NCBI GenBank assembly: GCA_022564135.1
Contig: JADFLZ010000022.1
Location: 1 to 13,753 of the forward strand
Source: Candidatus Zixiibacteriota bacterium
GTDB lineage: Bacteria; Zixibacteria; MSB-5A5; GN15; FEB-12
Length of the DNA stretch: 13,753 nucleotides
Direction of reading: 5' to 3'
Position numbers and translations under genes: made by a program. This document shows positions 1-7,229 of the stretch, piece after piece. The notes beneath the pieces were generated by a model. The model made no database searches. It worked only from the letters and a program-made list of their open reading frames with translations, and had not been told where the DNA came from. Numbering within the stretch: the stretch's first letter is position 1; each line of letters starts with the position of its first letter.

Positions 1-302
1 ATAGCACCAACTAGATCGAACAGTCTTTTTAATATTCTAAAACCGAGTCTATCCAGAGGTGTAATAATACTGTCCGCTGAAGTATATTGATTGGCTGAAT
101 CAGCTATTTCTTCACCTGTTGCCATTTCCAGAGAATTCCCATGACCAAAGTAATCTTTTCTGTTTTTAAATGTCAAGGTAACAGATTCCCTGGAGGCAGA
201 AATAGCCTGTCTCCAACTGATTCTTTCCAGTTCATCCAGTAAGGTGTTGTCGTCTCTAACTAACTTCATTAGTGTATACTCATAGTTTTTATGCTTAATC
301 AT
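1..302 (-). CDS. Probable bacterial sugar transferase (WcaJ/RfbP-type), N-terminal part, runs off window
   Basis: An open frame on the minus strand runs from an ATG at 302 (or a second ATG at 269) to the window edge without a stop, giving 100 residues. Its last residues read RILKRLFDLVGA. This matches the usual opening of the bacterial sugar transferase domain (KRLFDxxxA, the start of its membrane helix), which moves a sugar phosphate onto undecaprenyl phosphate to begin glycan synthesis. The roughly 85 residues before it are hydrophilic with no membrane helices, so this is not the long five-helix form. The catalytic part lies outside the window, so the family call rests on a short motif. An in-frame stop lies upstream of 302, and neither ATG has a good ribosome binding site. 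The gene is divergent from the DUF2156 gene at 515, with 212 bases between them. Confidence 0.6.
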   Translation of the reverse strand, partial: MIKHKNYEYTLMKLVRDDNTLLDELERISWRQAISASRESVTLTFKNRKDYFGHGNSLEMATGEEIADSANQYTSADSIITPLDRLGFRILKRLFDLVGA

Positions 303-514
303 AGCGAGCAAGAAAACTGCCCGTTATCCGGCTATTTTGCTGCTGTAACTCTATGTGCGACAACGGCAAATTTAGGGACAAAAACATTCTGCAATAATTT
401 GTCACTAAAATGACTACTTTCTTGCTATATAGCTGCATCTTTGCGGCTGCTTCTGAGGTTGTTGAATTTACCATATCTAACTGGACAATCTCAGCAGCGT
501 TGTTTAATTGAGGG

Positions 515-1579
515 ATGTTTGCCGAACTTGTAAATGCAGCTCTTAATAAGAATCCGGTAGAGAGTCCGGAATTGGCTTTGCTCAATTTTAAGAACTTTGG
601 CAATTTCCCCTGTGCCGGACAAACCCTGCACGAAGATATGACCCATTTCCGGCTAGACCAATCGGGTTATATCGCCTATCAAAAACTTGGCAAAGACAGA
701 TTTGTCATCGGTGATCCTGTTATTGCCGGAGACAGGTTTGAAGAAATCTTAAAAGCGTTTTTGTCCAGATATCCGTTCAGCAGTTTTGTGCAATGTTCAA
801 AAAAGACTGCTCTTATTTTGAAATCACTTGGCTGTTATCTGACACCGATCGGAATCGAAACATTTCTGGAGCTGCCCTACCGGCTCGAAGGCGCTGGCCG
901 CTGTGATATCAGACATCTGGTAAACTGCTCTGAAAAAGCCGGGCTAAAAATCCGGGAGCTCAAAATATCTCAGCTGAGAGGCGACTGGCTCCGTTCTACT
1001 TTTGCCGGACTGACCAATGGAGCTATCAGATTTTCCGGAGAATTGAAATTCCTGGCTGTCAGCAACCTGAATGAGCAAGTAGCTGAATCCAGGATTTTTG
1101 CCGGATTCGATAATAACAAACTGGTCGGTACATCATTGTTTTTCCCAATGTACGAAGACGGAAAAGTTTTCGGGTATAGCGAAGTTGTGCCTAAACGAAA
1201 TCCGGCTGCTCCCAAAGGAACCCGGGTGGGTATTCTGCTTGGCGCCATCAGACAATTTGAATCCGAGCGCCTTAAATTTGTCAGCCTGGGTCTCTCGCCT
1301 TTTTATAAAGTCAAAGAAAGCTATGACGCCTGCTCTGTCAGTAACTGCCGGGAGTCTGCAAAACTGTTTGAAATGATTTACAAATACGATAACCTCTCGT
1401 TTAATTATAAGGGACTGTCATTTCACAAGAGTAGATTTCGGGGCATCGAAAAAGTGGTTTACTTTGCCAGCAAGAACAAACTGCCGATTGCCGAGCTTCT
1501 TAAAATTTACAGGTTAACAACCGGCCGATGGCTGCCGCCGGTTTTCAGACGAAATGTTAAAGACGTCTCTATTAGTTAG
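515..1579 (+). CDS. DUF2156 / lysyl-phosphatidylglycerol synthase C-terminal family protein
   Basis: This is a 354-residue protein and the only plus-strand gene. It resembles the DUF2156 family, the soluble C-terminal half of lysyl-phosphatidylglycerol synthases (tandem acetyltransferase-like folds that transfer an aminoacyl group to lipid). Visible family features are SGYIAYQKLG near residue 50, a VIGDPV segment near residue 65, a central LVGTSLFFP stretch, and near residues 245-270 a long motif ending ESERLKFVSLGLSPF, like the usual 'G...vsLGlaP' element. There is no N-terminal membrane domain, so a true lipid substrate is unproven; family members of this size are mostly uncharacterised. 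The ATG at 515 is the first possible start after an in-frame TGA at 509-511, and GAGGG abuts it directly. The stop overlaps the convergent protease gene by four bases. Confidence 0.72.
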   Translation: MFAELVNAALNKNPVESPELALLNFKNFGNFPCAGQTLHEDMTHFRLDQSGYIAYQKLGKDRFVIGDPVIAGDRFEEILKAFLSRYPFSSFVQCSKKTALILKSLGCYLTPIGIETFLELPYRLEGAGRCDIRHLVNCSEKAGLKIRELKISQLRGDWLRSTFAGLTNGAIRFSGELKFLAVSNLNEQVAESRIFAGFDNNKLVGTSLFFPMYEDGKVFGYSEVVPKRNPAAPKGTRVGILLGAIRQFESERLKFVSLGLSPFYKVKESYDACSVSNCRESAKLFEMIYKYDNLSFNYKGLSFHKSRFRGIEKVVYFASKNKLPIAELLKIYRLTTGRWLPPVFRRNVKDVSIS

Positions 1580-2406
1580 TTGCCGCTCTGTACAGGCGGC
1601 AGACGCTTCAGCATAAGCTGATATTTGTCTTTCCCTAAACTGAGATGTTTGGGCAGCGGCTGCTGATTACTTATCTGGCTTTTAGCGTTGGCAATTCTTT
1701 CCTGAGTTTCAGGATGAGAACTGACCAGTTTTTCAAAAACATTTCCTGATCTTTCGCCGCCCAGTCTGCCCAGAGTTTCAAACATGTCTACTGCCCCGGC
1801 CGGGTCATAGCCAGCCTTTATCATATAATGAATACCATACTGGTCGGCTTCTCTTTCAGCCCCGCGGGAATATCCTGCAGAAAGTAAACCCATCCCCAAC
1901 CCGATTCCGGCATTCACGGCCGCACCGGCATCATCACCCCCAAAGACCAGGGCGTAGGCTAACTGAATACCCAACGCCTGCTGCACTCTTTTAATGCCGT
2001 GTCTGGCTACAACATGGGAAATTTCATGAGCCATAACTGCTGCCATTTCTGCCTCTGAATTCATTTCTCTGAGCAGTCCCGTATAAAAGTAGATGAAGCC
2101 GCCGGGTGCCGCAAAAGCATTTATCTGATCTGACTCAATAACTGTAAAATGATATTTAATATCCTTGCGGTCAGAGACTAAGACAATTCTTTGGCCGACT
2201 TCATTGAGGTAGTTTTGCCAGACGCTGTCGGCCAGGGTCTTTTCTGTCTTGGCTACTTCTTCGGCCATGCCTGTGCCGATAGCAACTTCCTGCGAAGTAG
2301 GAATAATTATCAGCGATGTTTTACCGCCGGGACCGGTTGTGGCACAGGCACAAAAACAGAGCGAAATGATAATAAGAAGCAGAATATTTTTTGATTGAGC
2401 GCGCAT
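1576..2406 (-). CDS. M48 family zinc metallopeptidase, probable lipoprotein
   Basis: A 276-residue secreted protease of the M48 family (BepA/LoiP/Oma1-like), expected to act in the periplasm on misfolded envelope proteins. The N-terminus is a hydrophobic signal (residues 8-19) followed by Cys21, which fits a lipoprotein. The zinc site is HEISH at 127-131, with the third-ligand motif EREAD at 184-188 just after a glycine-rich hydrophobic hairpin (about 145-180). The conserved SSHPETQERI stretch is at 229-238. Unlike BepA there is no C-terminal TPR domain, so it is the short form, complete at normal length. It lies 13 bases after the DUF4870-like membrane protein gene and is probably co-transcribed with it. 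No strong Shine-Dalgarno is seen; AAAGAG touches the ATG. Confidence 0.92.
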   Translation of the reverse strand: MRAQSKNILLLIIISLCFCACATTGPGGKTSLIIIPTSQEVAIGTGMAEEVAKTEKTLADSVWQNYLNEVGQRIVLVSDRKDIKYHFTVIESDQINAFAAPGGFIYFYTGLLREMNSEAEMAAVMAHEISHVVARHGIKRVQQALGIQLAYALVFGGDDAGAAVNAGIGLGMGLLSAGYSRGAEREADQYGIHYMIKAGYDPAGAVDMFETLGRLGGERSGNVFEKLVSSHPETQERIANAKSQISNQQPLPKHLSLGKDKYQLMLKRLPPVQSGN

Positions 2407-2419
2407 CTCTTTTTGTCTG

Positions 2420-2833
2420 CTACAATTTGGTTTTGTCTATCAAATCCCCGATGACAGGCAGCTTGTAGTTTTTCCCCTGCGCCGCGAAAATCAACCCGGC
2501 CACGGACAAGGCGACTGCAAAGATCAGGATAACTTTAAAGAAAAAATCCGAGACCTGGTCTATAAGAAAAAGCGCAGCTACCAGCTCTATTATAAAGAGG
2601 ATTACTCCCTGTCGGGCATGGAAACGGACATCTTTGCTGCTACTGACATTCAACAGCGGCACAAAGCACAAGAATGGAATATAGGCCATAATAGAGGCCA
2701 TTTTAATATCTTCAGCCGGCATTTCCTCAGATAAATCGATATCATCAGAAATCTTATCTGAACCAGCTTCTGTCTGACCAGATTCGGCCTTACGCTCTTG
2801 TTTCGACTTATCGCTAAAAAAAGGTTCAGTCAT
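2420..2833 (-). CDS. DUF4870/Tic20-like small membrane protein
   Basis: A small integral membrane protein of 137 residues. Residues 1-42 are hydrophilic and rich in Glu, Asp, Ser and Lys. Three hydrophobic segments follow at about 44-62, 77-93 and 99-117, and the chain ends in a short polar tail. Between helices 1 and 2 sits KDVRFHARQG, matching the 'R.HA.QG' signature of DUF4870/Tic20-like proteins, whose function is unknown. The open frame extends to a GTG at 2848, but I prefer the ATG at 2833 because AGGTG lies five bases upstream of it. It is followed after 13 bases by the M48 protease gene, suggesting a two-gene unit. A 15-base palindrome (2885-2899) lies about 50 bases upstream of the start. 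Confidence 0.75.
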   Translation of the reverse strand: MTEPFFSDKSKQERKAESGQTEAGSDKISDDIDLSEEMPAEDIKMASIMAYIPFLCFVPLLNVSSSKDVRFHARQGVILFIIELVAALFLIDQVSDFFFKVILIFAVALSVAGLIFAAQGKNYKLPVIGDLIDKTKL

Positions 2834-2884
2834 TGTGTCACCTGTCACTTATTGTTTCTGCTCTGATACCAGCATAATTCTTTG

Positions 2885-2899
2885 TATTGTAATACAATA
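2885..2899. promoter_or_regulatory. Perfect 7-1-7 palindrome upstream of the DUF4870/M48 pair
   Basis: TATTGTA-A-TACAATA is a perfect inverted repeat with one central base, 51 bases upstream of the preferred start at 2833. It also contains TACAAT, which is one base off the -10 consensus, on both strands. It could be an operator overlapping a promoter, but no convincing -35 is seen. Perfect palindromes of this size also arise by chance in AT-rich DNA, so the call is tentative. The rest of 2849-3121 holds no gene I can support. Confidence 0.3.
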
Positions 2900-3121
2900 G
2901 GATTAAAGCCTTTAGTCTACAAGAACTTTCCGTCGATTATCTATTCTTAGAAAGTGGTATGTTTCTAGAACTTGCGACAAAGAACTGCGATTTTGATGGC
3001 GGAGGCAAGAACCGTAAAAAGAATTTACAATGCAGTCGTGAATAAAACTGAAACTTAATAAAGTATTTTTTGAAGCCGGCTTAATTTCTGGAGTGCTCAA
3101 CTTTTTATTTGCCAATCTCAA

Positions 3122-4489
3122 TTAACAGGGTCCTGGTTCGGGGCCAGCTCTGAATATCCAATCTACCAGGTAGGTCAGGTCCAATATGTTTGAACTGTTT
3201 CCGTCAGAGTTAATATCGTTCTCTGTTGGGCAATATCCTGAAATTCCGCTGCCTCTGAAAATATAGTCTACCAGAAAAGTCAGATCCAGAATATTTGCAT
3301 CATCACTATCTCCATTATAATCGCCTCTAATGCCATCGCAACAGTTTACGCGGACAATTATTTCACAGCTGTCAGCAGCAAGTCCATCAGTAACACATAT
3401 CAAAAAGGTGTAATCAATTCCGCTATCGGCATAGGTTGTATTGAAGGTAAACAGACCTGTGGAACTATCAATTCCGTAGCTGCCGTCGGGCGTAGTGTTC
3501 ACGCCTCCGATCTGAAAATTACTTGGGTCACAGTCACCGGCGTCAACCTCAAAATCAACTACGGCTGACTCAGAATACTCGAGCACTACCAGAGTGTCAC
3601 ATCCGGACGAAAACTGAGGTGCAACATTAGTAAAGTTCAGGCTTATAGTACAAGGATACCAACTAAAGTTAGCCCCGGTAGTATCAATGGCGGCGACCTC
3701 TATAGATAGAGCGGTTCCCACATCGTTAATGGAAGGAGAATAAGTCCATAGCCCGGTCAATGAATCAATATCACCGGGACCACTTATAAGCTCGAAAAAA
3801 ACCACCGGCGTATCAGCTTGCGTGCTTATTTGAAATTGATATGCAACATCAGAGCAGTGGTCAAAGTTCAGGCTGGCGGGACATAGCGGGGGTGGGTGTG
3901 GTCCAGGATAAACAACTGTATAGCAATGAGGGCCACTCCAATCAGGACGTACTTCGCCAACAGTTGTTGACCACAGCCACTCGTTTACCCAATAATAGGA
4001 AGAATCGAGACAAATAATGGCACCGTGATACTTGTGGGGAATACCCGGAAAAGGAATTCTAATCTCCAGTACGTCTCGATCAAAGCCATCCTCAAATCCA
4101 ATTCCATTAATATTGAAGCTCCCAATTCCTAAGGTGTCAGAGCCCGAGCCGGTAACTGCACTGTAAAAAGAAATCAGGCCGTCCATTCTCTTTTTCCAGC
4201 CGCCTCCCGGCTCAAGAGAAAAATCAAGTGTGTCAATAGTCGGCAGCGCCCACTCTATTCCAGCGTTTGAATAAATACGAAAACCATTGGTATGGCCGAG
4301 CAAAGTGCCTCCACTATTGTTTCTAAAAGCAATTCTCCATAAAATTGGTGACTCCGTATAGACAGTATCTACTAAGGGGAAACTGACATAGATTTCACTG
4401 TTCTGGCTTTTGACCGAACCGGCAAATTGGCTTAAAGCTAAGAAGACTGAAAAAATTATTGAATACTTGAGCATTCTAGTACACTGCAC
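3122..4489 (-). CDS. Secreted surface protein with Ig/cadherin-like modules and two C-terminal dockerin-like repeats
   Basis: A 455-residue exported protein of unknown function. A signal peptide lies at about residues 7-28 (KYSIIFSVFLALSQFAGSVKS). Residues 30-200 are a beta-rich domain I do not recognise. Two Ig/cadherin-like putative domains follow at about 204-288 and 290-382; both carry the 'DS.TG..t..p...D.G' pattern of secreted multidomain proteins. The C-terminus holds two dockerin-like calcium-binding repeats, GDYNGD...NILDLTFLVDYIFR (389-412) and NDINSD...NILDLTYLVDWIFR (424-447). The loop is D-x-N-x-D then seven residues then D, one residue longer than classical type I dockerin, in both copies. 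The GTG at 4489 is chosen because AAGGAA lies nine bases upstream; an ATG at 4474 is the alternative and would shorten the signal by five residues. It stands alone between gaps of 209 and 288 bases. Confidence 0.8.
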   Translation of the reverse strand: MQCTRMLKYSIIFSVFLALSQFAGSVKSQNSEIYVSFPLVDTVYTESPILWRIAFRNNSGGTLLGHTNGFRIYSNAGIEWALPTIDTLDFSLEPGGGWKKRMDGLISFYSAVTGSGSDTLGIGSFNINGIGFEDGFDRDVLEIRIPFPGIPHKYHGAIICLDSSYYWVNEWLWSTTVGEVRPDWSGPHCYTVVYPGPHPPPLCPASLNFDHCSDVAYQFQISTQADTPVVFFELISGPGDIDSLTGLWTYSPSINDVGTALSIEVAAIDTTGANFSWYPCTISLNFTNVAPQFSSGCDTLVVLEYSESAVVDFEVDAGDCDPSNFQIGGVNTTPDGSYGIDSSTGLFTFNTTYADSGIDYTFLICVTDGLAADSCEIIVRVNCCDGIRGDYNGDSDDANILDLTFLVDYIFRGSGISGYCPTENDINSDGNSSNILDLTYLVDWIFRAGPEPGPC

Positions 4490-4698
4490 TATAAGCTTTT
4501 CCTTAGAATTAGCTATTTGCTAACCTACCAACAACTCATCTAAATCAGCAAACCAGCAGTAACTGCTTACCTAAAATTAAATGAAGTCTTGAATTTACGC
4601 AATAGCTAATTGTATCTTGAATTCTGGTGTCTGGCAGAATCTGCCTGAAAGAGCGGTCAGCAAGAGACAGAAAGACATGCCTCAAACGGCTAAAATTC

Positions 4699-5379
4699 TT
4701 AGGAAGAGGCTGTAGCTTTTTCGTAGAACAGTCTGGCCGCCCTGTTGGCGGTCTCTGTCCCCTCAAAATTCTCCGTTATGTACTCGAAATGCGGACGCGC
4801 TTTTTCTACGTTATCGACTTTCAGATAGTTGCGCATGGCGCCAAAGCGAAGACTCTGCTGAAGCGGACTCTCAGGCAATTCCATAGTTCCCTTTTCAAAG
4901 GCTTCGGCAGCTTCGAGAAAATTGCCCTGATTCTCCATGGCCGTTCCCAGTCCGGTATATGAGGAAGCCCGATTAAGCAGATTTTTTGAATACTTCTGCA
5001 AATACATTTCAAAAAATCTTATTGCTTCGGAATAGTTTCTGGTCTGAAGGTTTACTTTGCCGAGCATAAAAGTAGCCTGTTCAGCTGACTTGGTGCCGCC
5101 ATAATTGTTGATTATATCGTTAAAGGTCAGCAGCGCCACCTGGCTGTTGCCGCCGCGAAATTCCAGATTTCCCTTTGATAGATTGGCCGCTGCCTGACGG
5201 GAGGTCTCCTCGACAGAATCCAGATAATAAATGGAGCCAACGACTCCCAGTATGACTACGATTACGGCAATAGCCAGATACTGCCAGTTCTCCTCAACCT
5301 GCTGCTTGGAGGTAAGCATAAAGGCAGTAAATTTATCTTCTTTTATCTGACGCTTTGTTAGTTTTACTTTTCCGTACAT
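4699..5379 (-). CDS. Membrane-anchored tetratricopeptide repeat protein
   Basis: A 226-residue protein with a charged N-terminus (1-33), one membrane helix at about 34-53 (YLAIAVIVVILGVVGSIYYL) and an exported region of helical TPR-like repeats (about 58-220). Clear helix pairs include 'GNLEFRGGNSQVALLTFNDII' near 70-90, 'GKVNLQTRNYSEAIRFFEMYL' near 107-127 and 'GTAMENQGNFLEAAEAFEKG' near 145-164. The architecture resembles YfgM and related N-terminally anchored periplasmic TPR proteins that act as chaperone or assembly adaptors, but no specific function can be assigned. A TGGAAAAG ribosome binding site precedes the ATG. A TATAAT at 5406-5411 could be its -10 element, without a good -35. It follows the outer-membrane protein gene after 122 bases, a plausible functional neighbour. 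Confidence 0.8.
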   Translation of the reverse strand: MYGKVKLTKRQIKEDKFTAFMLTSKQQVEENWQYLAIAVIVVILGVVGSIYYLDSVEETSRQAAANLSKGNLEFRGGNSQVALLTFNDIINNYGGTKSAEQATFMLGKVNLQTRNYSEAIRFFEMYLQKYSKNLLNRASSYTGLGTAMENQGNFLEAAEAFEKGTMELPESPLQQSLRFGAMRNYLKVDNVEKARPHFEYITENFEGTETANRAARLFYEKATASS

Positions 5380-5501
5380 ATCTTTTCCAGTTAAAAGCTA
5401 TTTTAATTATATCGGACGATTATTCCCTGAAGTAGAGCTGCCTGGTATGCTTTTTTTGGTTTTCCCTGGTTTATCTTAATGTATTTTAGCTGAACCGATA
5501 A

Positions 5502-6932
5502 TTAGAAATATCCCGTAAAGCTGGCTGTCAGAAAATGATTTTTGTTGTTCTCTGTTACAGAACCGAGGTCGAGTTTCAAAGTTGAGTAGTTATAGGCCAG
5601 GTCCAGTTTGATCTGCTCCCAGTGAATTCCGGTGCCGAGTGAAAACTCATAGCTGACAGCAGTGGTACGGACGCCATTTATATCTGTATCCGGGGTGGGC
5701 ACAGGAACGTATCCAATACCTGCTCTAAAGGGGATTGTCCCAATACCTGTTTCATTGAGGTATTCTGTACCGGCCCGAAGAATAAAGACATTACTCCACT
5801 GCCACTGCTGTTCTGAAAGAATCAGGAATTCCTCGATATTATCAGCGCCGGGAACAAGCGTAATACTCTGGCGAATTTTAATCTGCTGAGTACTGAAATG
5901 GCGATATTCGGCATCAAGCGCCAGCAGCCAGCTCTCTGAAACATTATAACCGATTCCAAAACCAACAATTACCGGGATTTCATATTTTGTTAACAGGTCA
6001 ATTGTTATAGTCGTATCCGTGAATCTTACGACATCATTGACTTTTAAAACAACAGAAGTAAAGTTAAGGCTTTTCTGGCTTAGTGAGAATGGTGTTTTTA
6101 TGACAAGACCGGCGTCGAATTTTTCGCCATCGTGTTTAAATCCGATGGTGAAATTAAATCCTCCGAAACCGCTACTGTCGGCGGACGATATGCTTGTTTC
6201 CGAAAAACCGTTCTGGAAATTATTTACAGGAACATCGTCACCCGTGACTAAAACATTAGTGTGTCTCTGAACGGCTCCGCCATAAATATTCAGGCTTATG
6301 CCTAAAGCCAAATTACCGCTTAGTCTTGTTCCAAAACCGAAGTTGACAGCATTTATACCACCTTCAAGTTCACTGATAAATCCTATCGATGCAATTACAG
6401 TATCCTGATCAATCAGAACGCCAACTTCGTTAAAAATCGAGAAAATTTGAATCTGGTCAAATTCAAAGTTAGAGAACTCGTACTCATTGGATACTCTGGT
6501 ATAAGAGGCGGAGGCAACAAAGGGATGTCCCTTGATTCTTATCGGGGCAACCAGGTTTGCAGAATTAAGCGAACCAAAAGTTCCGGCATGATTCCTGGAA
6601 ATTCTTTCAAAAGTAGGGGAAACTCCGGACAGGTCAAGCCTGTCGCTGCTTGACGAACCGCGAGGTCTTAAAGAACCGAAGCTGAAACCCAGTATGGGCG
6701 ATTCAATTTTGTAAATTCCGGCCGGATTCCAGCCTACTCCGGTAATATCATCGGAGACAGCCAGAAAGGCATTGCCCATGCCCCGGGCACGAGCGCCATT
6801 GCCGGTAAAACCAAAGTTGAAGCCCTCGAACCGAATAATCTCACCTAGAGATACATCTTGTGCCTTGGCACTAAAAGATGGCATCAATAATAGTGTCAAA
6901 ATCAGTAGAATCTTCTGAAGCGATAATTTCAT
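5502..6932 (-). CDS. OmpP1/FadL-like outer-membrane beta-barrel protein
   Basis: A 476-residue outer-membrane protein of the OmpP1/FadL/TodX-like (PorV-like) type. A signal peptide spans residues 1-24 with cleavage expected at AKA|Q. The conserved N-terminal block at 38-73 reads FNFGFTGNGARARGMGNAF then SDDITGVGWNPAG; the 'ARGMGNAF...D.....WNPAG' pattern is the family hallmark. The rest alternates polar and hydrophobic residues as in barrel strands, and the chain ends in TGYF, with the terminal Phe typical of outer-membrane barrels. FadL-type proteins import hydrophobic substrates, while PorV-like relatives serve secretion; the sequence does not decide between them. The frame opens at a TTG at 6953, but the ATG at 6932 is better because AGGAG lies eight bases upstream. 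A near-consensus promoter lies at 7007-7035. Confidence 0.85.
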   Translation of the reverse strand: MKLSLQKILLILTLLLMPSFSAKAQDVSLGEIIRFEGFNFGFTGNGARARGMGNAFLAVSDDITGVGWNPAGIYKIESPILGFSFGSLRPRGSSSSDRLDLSGVSPTFERISRNHAGTFGSLNSANLVAPIRIKGHPFVASASYTRVSNEYEFSNFEFDQIQIFSIFNEVGVLIDQDTVIASIGFISELEGGINAVNFGFGTRLSGNLALGISLNIYGGAVQRHTNVLVTGDDVPVNNFQNGFSETSISSADSSGFGGFNFTIGFKHDGEKFDAGLVIKTPFSLSQKSLNFTSVVLKVNDVVRFTDTTITIDLLTKYEIPVIVGFGIGYNVSESWLLALDAEYRHFSTQQIKIRQSITLVPGADNIEEFLILSEQQWQWSNVFILRAGTEYLNETGIGTIPFRAGIGYVPVPTPDTDINGVRTTAVSYEFSLGTGIHWEQIKLDLAYNYSTLKLDLGSVTENNKNHFLTASFTGYF

Positions 6933-7006
6933 TCCCAAAACTCCTATATCCAAATTCTTAATTTGTTACAGCCCTTAGACGCAGCAACTGCTCAAAATAA
7001 GCAATG

Positions 7007-7035
7007 AATATATACCCCTTTTTTGGCCGTGTCAA
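7007..7035 (-). promoter_or_regulatory. Sigma-70-type promoter for the OmpP1-like gene
   Basis: On the minus strand TTGACA (7035-7030, perfect -35) is followed by a 17-base spacer and TATATT (7012-7007, -10). The spacer ends in GGGGTA, from an A6G4 run. The predicted transcription start near 7000 leaves a leader of about 67 bases before the ATG at 6932. Placement between tRNA-Arg and the barrel gene indicates the barrel gene has its own promoter. Confidence 0.8.
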
Positions 7036-7155
7036 ACGTTTTGGAGGGGCTTTTCTGAGATTATAAACTGTTGAAGCATGGGGGGTTGGTGGAGGCGGGC
7101 AGAACTTGCGATTTGTCAGCTAAATTGCTTAATCGGTAGTACTCTATGAAAAATA

Positions 7156-7229
7156 TACCCCCGGCAGGAATTGAACCTGCGACCTTTGGTTTAGGAAACC
7201 ACTGCTCTATCCAACTGAGCTACGAGGGC
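7156..7229 (-). tRNA. tRNA-Arg (anticodon CCT)
   Basis: A 74-base cloverleaf. The acceptor GCCCTCG pairs with CGGGGGT, with G-U pairs at positions 1-72 and 5-68. The D arm is GCTC...GAGC. The anticodon loop TTCCTAA gives CCT, reading AGG. The T arm is GCAGG-TTCAATT-CCTGC and the discriminator is A. The first anticodon-stem pair is a G-A mismatch. CCA is not encoded; the trailer begins TATTTTTCA. Confidence 0.95.

Noticed and set aside
295..603. 102-codon minus-strand frame overlapping the DUF2156 start
   Set aside because: Antisense to a supported gene and in a different frame from the sugar transferase; there is no protein-like pattern.
2912..3121. 69-codon minus-strand frame between the surface protein and DUF4870 genes
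   Set aside because: The composition looks random, there is no ribosome binding site, and it has no recognisable motif; the region is better left as non-coding.
4509..4645. Three small palindromes (4509-4523, 4555-4567, 4633-4645) upstream of the surface protein gene
   Set aside because: Each has only 5-6 paired bases; about this many are expected by chance in a window this long, and they do not share a sequence.
2968..7111. Shared ten-base word GAACTTGCGA at 2968-2977 and 7102-7111 as a dispersed repeat
   Set aside because: Words of this length recur many times by chance in a window this size, and the flanks are only loosely similar.
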